The notes under the pieces: model-generated | Told to the model about the DNA's origin: nothing | Database searches by the model: none | Seen by the model: only the letters and a program-made list of their open reading frames with translations | Shown here: piece by piece, positions 47,876 to 56,637 of the stretch | How positions within the stretch are numbered: position 1 is the stretch's first letter | Layout of the letters: every line of letters begins with the position of its first letter | Made by a program: the position numbers and the translations under genes | Assembly (NCBI RefSeq): GCF_014642175.1 | Contig: NZ_BMIL01000004.1 | Location: 186,001 to 250,000 of the forward strand | Reading direction: 5' to 3' | DNA from: Pedobacter quisquiliarum | GTDB taxonomy: Bacteria > Bacteroidota > Bacteroidia > Sphingobacteriales > Sphingobacteriaceae | Length of the DNA stretch: 64,000 bases

Positions 47876-48214
47876 ATGCCTGATATAAATAGATATTGTT
47901 TTGCACTGGATCTGAAGAATGATCCGGCACTGATAAAAGCATACGAAGCCTACCATCAACAGGTCTGGCCTGAAATCATCGCCAGCATTAAGGATGCAGG
48001 CATCACCAGGCTGGAGATCTTTCGATATGCCAACAGGTTGATGATGCTGATGGAAGTGGATGAAAGTTATAATCCTGAAAGGAAGGCCGCCATGGATGCA
48101 GAAAATGAAAAAGTGCAGGAATGGGAAACACTCATGTGGAAATACCAGCAAGCACTACCAGGCACAAAGCCAGGAGAGAAATGGGTATCAATGGATAGAA
48201 TTTTTGAATTGTAG
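47876..48214 (+). CDS. L-fucose mutarotase (L-rhamnose mutarotase family)
   Basis: A 112-residue ferredoxin-like protein of the RhaM/DUF718 family. RYCFALDLKNDPALIKAYEAYHQQVWPEI contains the conserved catalytic His, with EIFRYANRLMMLME and a C-terminal W-V-S-M-D-R-I-F-E motif. Family members interconvert anomers of L-rhamnose or L-fucose. The gene context (fucP upstream, fucose oxidation genes downstream) points to L-fucose. It is separated from the next gene by only 2 nt. Confidence 0.85.
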   Translation: MPDINRYCFALDLKNDPALIKAYEAYHQQVWPEIIASIKDAGITRLEIFRYANRLMMLMEVDESYNPERKAAMDAENEKVQEWETLMWKYQQALPGTKPGEKWVSMDRIFEL

Positions 48215-48216
48215 CT

Positions 48217-49875
48217 ATGAATTACATCAAAATAGATCCACGCGATAATGTAATCGTCGCTTTAACGGATCTGCCGGAAGGTACGGTCCTTGAACTTGAA
48301 GCGCCCTCGCAAACGGATGATAGGCTGCTGGTGGTACAGGAAGACGTCCCTGCAAAACACAAGATCTTCATGCAGGATATGCTGCCTGGCGATGAAGTGC
48401 TCATGTATGGCGTACTCGTGGGGAAAGCCATCTGCTTCATTCCCAAAGGTGGATTGATGAGCATTGAGAATACCAGACATGCTTCGCAGGATTATGCCTA
48501 TGGGGCGGTCGACTACCAGTGGCAGGTTCCGGATGTTTCCGCTTATCAGCATAGAACCTTTAACGGCTACCACCGCAAGGACGGCCGGGTAGGCACAGCC
48601 AATTACTGGCTGTTTATTCCCACGGTCTTCTGTGAAAACCGCAACCTGGACGTGATTAAGGAAGCCCTGCACCACACTTTAGGTTATACCGTAACGGACA
48701 AATACCGCGCATTTACGGCGCAGCTGCTGGAGGCCTATGAGCGGGGAGAAGCGCTGGACGGCCATATGCTCGATCTCCCCACAACGCCAGATATACATAA
48801 AAACCGCGTCTTCAAAAATGTGGATGGTATTAAATTCCTGAACCATCAGGGTGGATGCGGGGGCACACGGCAAGATGCAGCTTTGCTCAGCAAGCTGTTG
48901 GCGGCCTATGCCGATCACCCGAATGTAGCTGGCGTAACAGTGTTGAGCCTCGGCTGTCAACACCTGCAAACCGCCAACCTCCTCGACGATTTGAAGTCGC
49001 GTAACTCAACCTTCGACAAACCAGTACTCCTCTTCGAACAGCAGCAAAGCAAAGGTGAAGAACAGCTCATCAAGGAAGCTATCCTGCATACCTTCCGTGG
49101 ATTACAGGAGATCAACCAGCAAGTGCGGCAACCTGCTCCGCTTAGTGCCTTGTGTGTAGGGGTGAAATGTGGCGGCAGTGATGGCTTTAGTGGCATTTCG
49201 GCGAACCCGGCCGTCGGTTATGCCTCAGATTTGCTGGTCGCAATGGGCGCCAAAGTACTCCTGGCGGAATTCCCGGAACTCTGTGGTGCAGAGCAGAACC
49301 TCATCGACCGCTGCGTAGATGAAGCAACAGCAAACAAGTTCATCCGCCTGATGCGTGAATACGATGCGCAGGCCCATGCTGTAGGCTCCGGATTTTACAT
49401 GAACCCTTCACCGGGAAACATTAAAGACGGACTGATTACCGATGCCATCAAGAGCACTGGTGCAGCGAAAAAGGGTGGAACATCACCCGTCGTGGATGTG
49501 TTGGATTATACGGAGCCTGCGACACTTGCCGGACTGAGCCTGGTCTGCACACCCGGAAATGATGTGGAAGCCACAACTGGCAAAGCGGCCAGTGGTGCCA
49601 CGTTAATCCTGTTTACCACCGGACTGGGTACGCCAACCGGAAATCCCGTGTGCCCGGTTATTAAAGTCGCCACAAACACCGCACTTGCAGATAGAATGCG
49701 CGACATCATCGACATTGATACCGGTGCTGTGATTCGCGCGGAAAAGACCATTGAACAGATGGGAAAGGAAATATTGGAGTACTGCATCCGTGCAGCCAGT
49801 GGGGATGTAATCCCAAAGGCGATGCTCCTGAACCAAGACGACTTTATCCCATGGAAAAGGGGCGTCTCACTTTAG
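48217..49875 (+). CDS. UxaA-family sugar-acid dehydratase (probable L-fuconate dehydratase)
   Basis: A 552-residue protein with an N-terminal SAF domain (about 1-85) fused to the altronate/galactarate dehydratase catalytic region. Conserved segments include GYHRKDGRVGTANYWLFIPTVFCENRN, NHQGGCGGTRQDA, VGVKCGGSDGFSGISANPAVGY and FTTGLGTPTGNPVCPVIKVATN, with Cys residues suited to binding iron. The family dehydrates sugar acids. The other genes here form the L-fucose oxidative route, which needs an L-fuconate dehydratase, and no enolase-type one is present. The assignment is by context. Confidence 0.75.
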   Translation: MNYIKIDPRDNVIVALTDLPEGTVLELEAPSQTDDRLLVVQEDVPAKHKIFMQDMLPGDEVLMYGVLVGKAICFIPKGGLMSIENTRHASQDYAYGAVDYQWQVPDVSAYQHRTFNGYHRKDGRVGTANYWLFIPTVFCENRNLDVIKEALHHTLGYTVTDKYRAFTAQLLEAYERGEALDGHMLDLPTTPDIHKNRVFKNVDGIKFLNHQGGCGGTRQDAALLSKLLAAYADHPNVAGVTVLSLGCQHLQTANLLDDLKSRNSTFDKPVLLFEQQQSKGEEQLIKEAILHTFRGLQEINQQVRQPAPLSALCVGVKCGGSDGFSGISANPAVGYASDLLVAMGAKVLLAEFPELCGAEQNLIDRCVDEATANKFIRLMREYDAQAHAVGSGFYMNPSPGNIKDGLITDAIKSTGAAKKGGTSPVVDVLDYTEPATLAGLSLVCTPGNDVEATTGKAASGATLILFTTGLGTPTGNPVCPVIKVATNTALADRMRDIIDIDTGAVIRAEKTIEQMGKEILEYCIRAASGDVIPKAMLLNQDDFIPWKRGVSL

Positions 49876-49936
49876 AATTCATGAGATCAAACCATTTAAT
49901 TATTCAAGATCCGACCATTAAGATATTAGAAAGCAC

Positions 49937-50707
49937 ATGTACAGTTTAGAAGGAAAATCAGCAGTAATTACCGGCGGCGGGAGCGGAATAGGCAAGGCGA
50001 TTGCAACCTTGTTCGCAACACAAGGCGCCACTGTTCACATCCTGGAGATGAATGCGGAAGCTGCCACAGCGACCATAACAGCGCTCAACGGGAGCAGCGC
50101 CGTGCTGCGCGCGCATGCACACAGCTGCGATGTGAGCAACCAGGAACAGGTGAAAAGCGTATTTCAGGAAATCGGGCAGGTGGACATCCTTGTGAATAAT
50201 GCAGGCATTGCACATGTGGGTACCGTGGAAACGACCACCGAAGAAGATTTTACGAGGGTGTTCGACGTGAATGTTCGCGGCGCATACAACTGTCTCCATG
50301 CCGCAATCCCGTTAATGAAGGCGCAGGGCAAGGGTGTGATCCTGAACATTGCCTCCATTGCTGCACTGGTGGGCATCACGGATCGCTTTGCATACAGCAT
50401 GAGTAAAGGCGCAATATATGCCATGACACTCTCTGTGGCACGAGATTACCTAGCCCACAACATTCGCTGCAACAGCATTTCACCGGCAAGGGTACATACC
50501 CCCTTTGTCGACGGCTTTATTGCGAAAAACTATCCTGGTAAAGAAAGTGAAATTTTTGAGAAGCTCTCTAAGAGCCAGCCAATAGGGCGCATGGGCGAAC
50601 CTGCAGAAGTAGCGAATCTGGCTCTATTTCTATGTGCCGATGAAGCAAGCTTCATCACCGGGAATGACTACCCGCTGGATGGTGGCTTTGTGAAGCTGAA
50701 CAATTAA
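49937..50707 (+). CDS. SDR oxidoreductase, probable 2-keto-3-deoxy-L-fuconate dehydrogenase
   Basis: A 256-residue classical SDR. It has the cofactor motif TGGGSGIGKA, NNAG, Ser in IASIA and the YxxxK pair in RFAYSMSKGAIYA. The C-terminal stretch NSISPARVHTPFVDGFIAKNYPGKE and QPIGRMGEPAEVANLALFL resemble the 2-keto-3-deoxy-L-fuconate dehydrogenase / BDH2 group, where Arg contacts a carboxylate. It would oxidise 2-keto-3-deoxy-L-fuconate to the 2,4-diketo acid. It lies between the dehydratase and the diketo-acid hydrolase, in pathway order. Confidence 0.8.
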   Translation: MYSLEGKSAVITGGGSGIGKAIATLFATQGATVHILEMNAEAATATITALNGSSAVLRAHAHSCDVSNQEQVKSVFQEIGQVDILVNNAGIAHVGTVETTTEEDFTRVFDVNVRGAYNCLHAAIPLMKAQGKGVILNIASIAALVGITDRFAYSMSKGAIYAMTLSVARDYLAHNIRCNSISPARVHTPFVDGFIAKNYPGKESEIFEKLSKSQPIGRMGEPAEVANLALFLCADEASFITGNDYPLDGGFVKLNN

Positions 50708-50804
50708 ATCACTCAATTCAATACAACAGTATAAATTAATCAAAACAAGACAGTAGCGGTGACAAAGTCCATTAATTAGCTTACCCTACTAAAACAGATA
50801 CAGT

Positions 50805-51662
50805 ATGAAATTAATAAGATGGGGCGCTGAAGGCAGCGAAAAAACAGGCGTGATAATCGCTGATTATTGGTATGACACCTCCGCTATGGGCACAGACTAC
50901 AATGAGGCGTTCTTTGCAAATGATGGACTGGAAAAGCTGGATCAGTTCCTAAAAGACAATGAAGGCAAGCTGCCGGAAATCGACAAGTCCGAGCGCTTAG
51001 CTTCGCCAATTGCCAGGCCTTCCAAGATCGTCTGTATCGGACTGAACTATGTGGACCATGCAAGGGAAACCCATGCGACAATTCCGGCGGAGCCGATCAT
51101 CTTCATGAAATCGACCACGGCGATGGTTGGTCCAAACGATGACATCATCATTCCAAAGCATTCCGAAAAAACAGACTGGGAAGTAGAACTCGCCGTCATC
51201 ATTGGTAAAAAAGCATCCTATGTGGAAGCATCAGAAGCCCTGGACTATGTAGCCGGGTATGCGCTGCACAATGACGTGTCCGAGCGGGAATTTCAAATCG
51301 AAAGGGGTGGAACCTGGGACAAGGGAAAAGGCTGCGATACTTTCGCGCCAATCGGACCTTTTCTGGCAACAAAAGACGAGTTAGAAGATGTAAACAACCT
51401 CCGCTTGTGGCTGAACGTAAACGGCAAATCCATGCAGGATGGAAACACCAAAGACTTCATCTTCGACGTGCCAAGTGTCGTATCCTATGTGAGCCAGTTC
51501 ATGACCCTGCTTCCGGGGGATGTCATCTCTACAGGTACACCCGCAGGCGTGGGTCTCGGTTTTAAACCGCCAATTTACCTTAAGCCTGGCGACGTTGTGG
51601 AACTTGGAATCGACGGTCTGGGCGTATCCAGACAACAGGTAAAAGCATATCAAAAAGCTTAA
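50805..51662 (+). CDS. FAH-family hydrolase, probable 2,4-diketo-3-deoxy-L-fuconate hydrolase
   Basis: A 285-residue fumarylacetoacetate-hydrolase-type protein. Metal ligands are in WEVELAVIIGKKA and the following HNDVSERE. GLNYVDHA, KGCDTFAPIGP and the STGTPAGVG loop are family hallmarks. Such proteins are often annotated as ureidoglycolate lyase or 5-carboxymethyl-2-hydroxymuconate isomerase. In this context it would cleave the diketo acid to pyruvate and L-lactate, the last step of the oxidative fucose pathway. It is followed after 6 nt by the lactonase gene. Confidence 0.85.
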   Translation: MKLIRWGAEGSEKTGVIIADYWYDTSAMGTDYNEAFFANDGLEKLDQFLKDNEGKLPEIDKSERLASPIARPSKIVCIGLNYVDHARETHATIPAEPIIFMKSTTAMVGPNDDIIIPKHSEKTDWEVELAVIIGKKASYVEASEALDYVAGYALHNDVSEREFQIERGGTWDKGKGCDTFAPIGPFLATKDELEDVNNLRLWLNVNGKSMQDGNTKDFIFDVPSVVSYVSQFMTLLPGDVISTGTPAGVGLGFKPPIYLKPGDVVELGIDGLGVSRQQVKAYQKA

Positions 51663-51668
51663 TATCGC

Positions 51669-52508
51669 ATGTTAAAGATTGATGCGCATCAGCATTTCTG
51701 GCTGTATAGCCCAGTGCGGGACCAGTGGATCAATAATGATATGGCCATTCTGCAGGGAGATTTCATGCCGGAGCATCTCCAGCCCATTCTGGAGCATTAC
51801 GATTTCCAGGGTACGGTTGTGGTGCAGTCGGACCAGAGTCCTGCAGAAAACCTTTTCCAGCTGGAGAATGCAGAAAAGCATCCCTTCATTAAGGCTGTGG
51901 TCGGCTGGGTGGACATGCAGGCGCCAGATCTGGAAGCGCAGCTTCAAGCCTATCAGCAGTACCCAAAGTTAAAAGGCTTCAGGTCCATGCTGCAGAGCGA
52001 TCCTGATCGGTCGCTGATGCTGCGGCCACACTACCAGTCCGGCATCGCTAAACTGCAGACCTATGGATACACCTTTGACATTCTGGTGCTGCCGGACCAG
52101 TTGAAATATGCGGAAGCACTGGTAGCAGCCTTCCCGGAACAGCGTTTCGTGCTGAATCACCTGGGTAAGCCGAACATCAGGTTGCGCCAGTTTGAAGATT
52201 GGGTGGCGGATATCAAAGCGCTTGCAGTACATGAGAACGTGTACTGCAAGGTGTCTGGCATGGTTACAGAAGCCGATCTCACACGCTGGAAATTCGAGGA
52301 CTTCAAGCCGTACATCGATACCATCTTTGAATGTTTCGGTATGGAGCGGGTAATGTATGGATCAGACTGGCCTGTTTGCCGACTTGCCGCGACCTTCGGA
52401 GAAGTCATGGAGATACTGGAAAACTATACCGCAAACTTTACCAATGCGGAACGGGCGCTTTTCTGGGCGAAAAATGCAATTCGCTTCTATAACATCAACA
52501 TGGACTAA
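51669..52508 (+). CDS. Amidohydrolase family lactonase, probable L-fuconolactonase
   Basis: A 279-residue TIM-barrel amidohydrolase of the COG3618 type. Metal and substrate motifs are DAHQHFW at residues 5-11, KGFRSMLQ, FVLNHLGKPNI and YGSDWPVCRL near the C-terminus. These are the signatures of L-fuconolactone and L-rhamnonolactone hydrolases. It opens the lactone made by L-fucose dehydrogenase. The gene lies 6 nt after the FAH gene and 146 nt before the fucose dehydrogenase gene. Confidence 0.88.
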   Translation: MLKIDAHQHFWLYSPVRDQWINNDMAILQGDFMPEHLQPILEHYDFQGTVVVQSDQSPAENLFQLENAEKHPFIKAVVGWVDMQAPDLEAQLQAYQQYPKLKGFRSMLQSDPDRSLMLRPHYQSGIAKLQTYGYTFDILVLPDQLKYAEALVAAFPEQRFVLNHLGKPNIRLRQFEDWVADIKALAVHENVYCKVSGMVTEADLTRWKFEDFKPYIDTIFECFGMERVMYGSDWPVCRLAATFGEVMEILENYTANFTNAERALFWAKNAIRFYNINMD

Positions 52509-52549
52509 AGCGCTGCAGAGTGTGCGCTAAAGCGGTAAAGGTGATAACG

Positions 52550-52662
52550 CTTATAAATGGACGATGCCAGCAAACAAATATGTAACTAAGCGTAAAACCT
52601 CAACTATAGCGAACTAAGGAGACCCTTATAAATGAACAATAACAGCAAACAGATATGGAACT
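52550..52662 (+). repeat. Duplicated leader of the L-fucose dehydrogenase gene (two 38-bp copies)
   Basis: Positions 52550-52587 and 52625-52662 are imperfect direct copies 75 bp apart. Both contain CTTATAAATG, AGCAAACA and an ATATG followed by AACT. The second copy holds the true start ATG (52655). In the first copy the matching ATG (52580) is followed at once by a TAA stop. This is a relic of a 75-bp tandem duplication. Confidence 0.75.
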
Positions 52663-53443
52663 GAACCTGAAAGATAAAGTGGTAATTGTAACTGGCGGTG
52701 CAAAGGGCATCGGCGCCGGTATCGTTAAAGCACTTGCTGCCGAAGCAGCCATCCCGGTGATTGTGGGGCGAAACGAGCAAGACAATATGCTGCTGCTGGA
52801 TGAACTACAAAATGCCGGACACATCGCTATGCAGGTCATAGCGGAGCTCAGTGATCCTGCGCAATGCGTAAACGCCGTGGCACAAGTTATGGCGCGCTTT
52901 GGAAGCATTGATGGTTTGGTAAACAATGCTGGCGCAAATGATGGCGTGGGACTGGAGCATGGCAGCTACCAGGGTTTTATGGACAGTTTGCACAAGAATG
53001 TGATCCACTACTACCTGATGGCGCAGGAGGCATTGCCGGCTTTGAAAGCTTCAAAAGGTGCTATTCTGAACATCAGTTCGAAGGTTGCTGATACCGGTCA
53101 GGGCGGAACTTCGGCCTATGCCGCAGCAAATGGCGCCCGTAATGCACTCACCCGGGAATGGGCCGTAGAACTTTTGCCTTATGGTATACGGGTCAATGCG
53201 GTTATCGTGGCGGAATGTTTCACACCGCTTTACCAAACCTGGATCAATACACTTCCAAATCCAGAAGCGCAACTGAAGTCCATCACTCAAAAGATCCCTT
53301 TAGGGCAGCGCATGACAACTGCAGAAGAAATTGCAAATACTGCGATATTCCTGCTGTCGGAGAAGTCGAGCCATACCACAGGGCAGCTGCTGTACGTAGA
53401 CGGCGGCTACGTGCATCTCGACCGAGCAATCAGGGGTACTTAG
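52655..53443 (+). CDS. SDR oxidoreductase, probable L-fucose dehydrogenase, with altered catalytic motif
   Basis: A 262-residue SDR. It has cofactor motif TGGAKGIG, NNAG and the active-site Ser in LNISSKVAD. Segments VAECFTPLYQTWINTLPNP, IPLGQRMTTAEEIANTAIFLLS, SSHTTGQLLYVDGGYVHLDRA are those of bacterial L-fucose dehydrogenases. The usual YxxxK motif here reads Y155-A-A-A-N159, so the catalytic Lys is Asn. Either the clade uses a variant mechanism or activity is reduced. It is the last gene of the fucose island, convergent with the next gene. Confidence 0.82.
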   Translation: MELNLKDKVVIVTGGAKGIGAGIVKALAAEAAIPVIVGRNEQDNMLLLDELQNAGHIAMQVIAELSDPAQCVNAVAQVMARFGSIDGLVNNAGANDGVGLEHGSYQGFMDSLHKNVIHYYLMAQEALPALKASKGAILNISSKVADTGQGGTSAYAAANGARNALTREWAVELLPYGIRVNAVIVAECFTPLYQTWINTLPNPEAQLKSITQKIPLGQRMTTAEEIANTAIFLLSEKSSHTTGQLLYVDGGYVHLDRAIRGT

Positions 53444-53452
53444 CAAGAGCGG

Positions 53453-53830
53453 TTAAGTACTGACTTTTTTAAATCTTATAATGAAGTCCTGCCCATCCTC
53501 TTTGACGGCGATCTCCATTTCCTCCTTGCTAAATTTGTGGATATTGATGGTCTCTAAAGGCTTGCCCGTTATCAGTTCCAGCGTTTGAATGCTGTAGCCT
53601 TGATCATCTTTGCCGATTTTGTACCGTTGAATCCGCTTTGCTTTTGCAAAATCTATATTGATGGTTCCATCAGCATAAAATGTAAGGCTTTTTAGTTTTA
53701 CTTCCGGCTTGCCCTGCTGCACTTCCCAGGTTCCGATAAACAATTTGTCGGTGTCCGTAACGCTGGTGCTTTGTGCATTTACAACAAATCCTGTGAAGAG
53801 GAGGAATGCAAGAATTAATGTATTTTTCAT
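53453..53830 (-). CDS. Small secreted protein, lipocalin-like
   Basis: A 125-residue protein with a signal peptide (about 1-19, ending VVNAQS). The mature part begins DTDKLFIGTWEVQQGKPEV, a GxW pattern seen at the first strand of lipocalin-like domains. Alternating beta-strand sequence follows and no Cys is present in the mature part. The function is unknown. It is similar in plan, but not evidently in sequence, to the protein at 57910. It is convergent with the fucose dehydrogenase gene, with only 9 nt between them and no obvious terminator. Confidence 0.65.
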   Translation of the reverse strand: MKNTLILAFLLFTGFVVNAQSTSVTDTDKLFIGTWEVQQGKPEVKLKSLTFYADGTINIDFAKAKRIQRYKIGKDDQGYSIQTLELITGKPLETINIHKFSKEEMEIAVKEDGQDFIIRFKKVST

Positions 53831-53924
53831 AGTTGACAGGTATGATGTGGTTGATATCTAAATCATTAGAAAGATAACAAAAGGAATCGACATATAATGT
53901 GACAACAGTTTACGATCACTAATT

Positions 53925-53932
53925 ACCTTTGC
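53925..53932 (+). promoter_or_regulatory. -7 promoter box of the esterase gene
   Basis: TACCTTTG fits the -7 consensus 22 nt before the ATG at 53955. The -33 element is not clear. Confidence 0.4.
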
Positions 53933-53954
53933 TGGCAGACCCTATTAAAACCTT

Positions 53955-54818
53955 ATGAAACTGCTATCAACGATAATACTCTTGTTCTTCACAACCCATG
54001 TCTACAGCCAAACCACAGCTGCGAACGCTGGTAGCAGCAAATTCATCCTTGGTACGGTGGAAACGCTACATTCCGATATACTGTCAGAAGATAGAACCCT
54101 CAACATATATCTGCCCCAGGATTACGACAGCACGGCCCGGTATCCCATCATCTATCTTTTGGACGGCTCCGCAGATGAAGATTTCATTCATGTTGCAGGC
54201 ATAGTGCAATTCAACACCTTTCCCTGGGTAGATAGGATTCCGAAGTCCATCGTAGTCGGCATTGCCAACACCAATCGTAAACTGAACTTTACTTCTGCAA
54301 GCAATAGAGATCGCGATAATAAACTTGTTCCCAGCAATGGTGGCTCCGGTAAGTTCATCGCGTTTCTGGAAAAAGAACTTCAGCCCTATATCGAACAGCG
54401 GTACGGGAACAAATTAGGCAATACGCTCATCGGACAATCCTTAGGTGGCCTGCTTGCAACCGAGATCTTGTTTACTAAACCCGAGCTCTTTAGCAAGTAC
54501 ATCATCATCAGTCCGAGTTTATGGTGGCGAGACGGCTACTTGTTAAAAGCACAATCAGGCATCCTGGATCCCAAGTATAGCACCCAAACGGACATCTATA
54601 TCGGCGTAGGTAAAGAAGGATCGATCGACGGTTCGAAAAATCACATCATGGAACATGATGCTAAGTTGCTGGCGGAAAAACTTAAACGTGCAGGATCTAA
54701 AAATATCAAAGTTCATTTCGACTACCTGCCTGCAGAAGATCATGCAACCGTTACGCACCAGGCCGTGTTTAATGCTTTCAGAATGTTATATCCCAAAAGG
54801 GTCACCGCAAATAAATAG
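53955..54818 (+). CDS. Secreted alpha/beta hydrolase (esterase D / Fes-like)
   Basis: A 287-residue enzyme with a signal peptide (about 1-19, ending HVYSQ). The PF00756 esterase fold is shown by RTLNIYLPQDYDSTARYPIIYLLDG and the nucleophile elbow LIGQSLGGLLATE with Ser162. SPSLWWRDGY follows, and the catalytic His263 is in PAEDHATV. Family members hydrolyse enterobactin-type siderophores, S-formylglutathione or acyl sugars. The substrate is unknown here. It is divergent from the small lipocalin-like gene. Confidence 0.88.
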   Translation: MKLLSTIILLFFTTHVYSQTTAANAGSSKFILGTVETLHSDILSEDRTLNIYLPQDYDSTARYPIIYLLDGSADEDFIHVAGIVQFNTFPWVDRIPKSIVVGIANTNRKLNFTSASNRDRDNKLVPSNGGSGKFIAFLEKELQPYIEQRYGNKLGNTLIGQSLGGLLATEILFTKPELFSKYIIISPSLWWRDGYLLKAQSGILDPKYSTQTDIYIGVGKEGSIDGSKNHIMEHDAKLLAEKLKRAGSKNIKVHFDYLPAEDHATVTHQAVFNAFRMLYPKRVTANK

Positions 54819-54891
54819 GCTTCCAGTCAGCTGCGCTAAATCGCTCATAATTGAAGCCGCGAACAGATAAATAGCCGGAAAATCCTATCGT

Positions 54892-55914
54892 TTACTGCTC
54901 CATAATCCTTAGGATTGCTTCGCTCAGGCTACCCAGATTATTTTGCTTATTGTTGGTTTGTAAAATGATGGTGAGTCCTTTTTCCTGTTCACTGATCAAC
55001 AAGGCCTGATAATTTGCTGCTGTACCGTCGTGAATATGGCTCAGCATTTTAATTCCTTTCATGGTGCCCTTGCCAAGCCCGGTCTGGTTGCCATCTGAAA
55101 AAGGCACAAGCAATTCTGCCGTTGAAGCCGGACTGATGAGTTTGAAGGTGTTCAGCGCTTCAGACCAACGGTAAAAGTCGTCTAAATTCAGGTTGGTCCA
55201 TCCGGAAATGGGGGGTGTCATATCATCCACGATACCTTCGTTGTTGTATGCTTGCGCAATCATTTGATCAGCGGGCGTTGGGTCCATAATCCCATGCTTG
55301 ATGCCCAATGGCTTTAACATCTTCTTCATCACGAAGTCGTTGAATGACATCCCGGTGATCCTGGCAACAATCAGCCGCTGCATGAAAACATCATTGTTAT
55401 TGTAGGTGTATTTTGTGCCGGGCTCGTAATTCAGTTCCGTTACTTTTTTCAGGTTATTCAGATTATCCTCGTCGCCCTTGGTTTCTTTCCACTTGCTGTT
55501 TGGGATGCCGCTGGTATATTGTAAAAGGTGACAGATTTTTATCTTGTCTGCCCAGGCGGGAAGGTCAGTAACATGCTTGGAGAGCGCGTCATCGAGGCTA
55601 AGTTTATGCTGTTCCTTCAGCATCATGATGGCGACAGCATTAAATTCCTTCGCAATGGAGCCAATGTTGAAACGATATTCACGGGTAAGCTGGACTTTGC
55701 TATTTGCTTCTACTGGTCCAAACGATCCCTGATACATCTCCTTGCCGCCCTGCATAACGAGTACATTTCCATTGAATGTACCACGTTGGTGTGCTGCACG
55801 CATCAAGCGGTTGATCGGGTCCTTTTTATCCTGACTAAAACTTTGCAACTGGAACATGCAAAGTAGCACGATAAGCATAGGTCTTGTAAGCAAGTTTGTT
55901 TGATAAAGTTTCAT
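54892..55914 (-). CDS. Serine hydrolase of the beta-lactamase / penicillin-binding family
   Basis: A 340-residue secreted protein with a signal peptide of about 28 residues. The class C-like catalytic residues are Ser86 and Lys89 in IGSIAKEF and Tyr171-Asn-Asn173 in YTYNNNDV. A HIHDG segment (near residue 298) may take the place of KTG. Such proteins include D-aminopeptidases, esterases and DD-peptidases. True beta-lactamase activity is not implied. The protein is close to the usual 330-380 residues. It is convergent with the esterase gene. Confidence 0.85.
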   Translation of the reverse strand: MKLYQTNLLTRPMLIVLLCMFQLQSFSQDKKDPINRLMRAAHQRGTFNGNVLVMQGGKEMYQGSFGPVEANSKVQLTREYRFNIGSIAKEFNAVAIMMLKEQHKLSLDDALSKHVTDLPAWADKIKICHLLQYTSGIPNSKWKETKGDEDNLNNLKKVTELNYEPGTKYTYNNNDVFMQRLIVARITGMSFNDFVMKKMLKPLGIKHGIMDPTPADQMIAQAYNNEGIVDDMTPPISGWTNLNLDDFYRWSEALNTFKLISPASTAELLVPFSDGNQTGLGKGTMKGIKMLSHIHDGTAANYQALLISEQEKGLTIILQTNNKQNNLGSLSEAILRIMEQ

Positions 55915-55999
55915 GTTCAGTAGATCAACGGAGCCCGGGAATGTTACAGCTAAGGGTTCTAATTTATGCTGCTAATTGCATGTTTGTTTTGCACAGCTA

Positions 56000-56530
56000 C
56001 TAGGGCCGCTGCAGGGTATACCAGCCATGTGGATCCCCGTCATATTCGAAACTGTTGACAAAAGAAAATCCACATTTCTCCAGCACGTTCCGTGAAGCTT
56101 TATGCTCAAGATCCGCTATGGCATAAATGACCGGGAGGTCCATTTTTTCAAAAGCATATTTAATGACGGCCCGGCTCGATTCCTGTGCGTAACCTTTTCC
56201 CCAGTATCGTTTGATGAAGCGGTAGCCCAGATCATGGAAGTTCTGAAAGCCGTTCATGCTTTCTGTGATAAACTTCAACCCGCCCCAACCGACAAAGTTG
56301 CCTGTAGCCCGCTCAACAATTGCCAGTCTTGCAACTCCATAATCTACATATTGCTGTCTGATGTTTTCAATGTCGGCAACGGATTCTGATAAAGTTTTTA
56401 CCGGCGTTCGCCCGAGAAAGCGATGCACATCTGGATCGCTATCCATTTCAAACATTGCCGCTGCATCTTCAGGCAAGATTTTACGAAGATATAAGCGGTC
56501 GGTTTCTATGATTGATCTCATGTTGCTCAC
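56000..56530 (-). CDS. GNAT family N-acetyltransferase (RimJ/RimL type)
   Basis: A 176-residue acetyltransferase. The beginning TDRLYLRKILPEDAAAMFEMDSDPDVHRFLG and the core RFIKRYWGKGYAQESSRAVIKYAF, followed by SRNVLEKCGFSFV, define the Acetyltransf_3 group. The acetyl-CoA loop is in the RYWGKGYA segment. Targets may be ribosomal protein N-termini or small amines and cannot be told. It is divergent from the glycosyltransferase-like gene, and the 354-nt gap between them holds an 11-nt periodic array. Confidence 0.88.
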   Translation of the reverse strand: MSNMRSIIETDRLYLRKILPEDAAAMFEMDSDPDVHRFLGRTPVKTLSESVADIENIRQQYVDYGVARLAIVERATGNFVGWGGLKFITESMNGFQNFHDLGYRFIKRYWGKGYAQESSRAVIKYAFEKMDLPVIYAIADLEHKASRNVLEKCGFSFVNSFEYDGDPHGWYTLQRP

Positions 56531-56637
56531 AGCATTATTTACTTCAAAAAAAGTAGCTTTTCAGCACGGTAGGCATTCAATGCCATTTACTTCTTCAAGA
56601 TAGGCAATTTGTTAAATTACAGGAAAAACAAGAGACA

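Noticed and set aside
54892..55914. Calling the serine hydrolase a resistance beta-lactamase
   Set aside because: The SxxK and YxN residues are shared with esterases and peptidases, no clear KTG is present, and nothing nearby suggests resistance.
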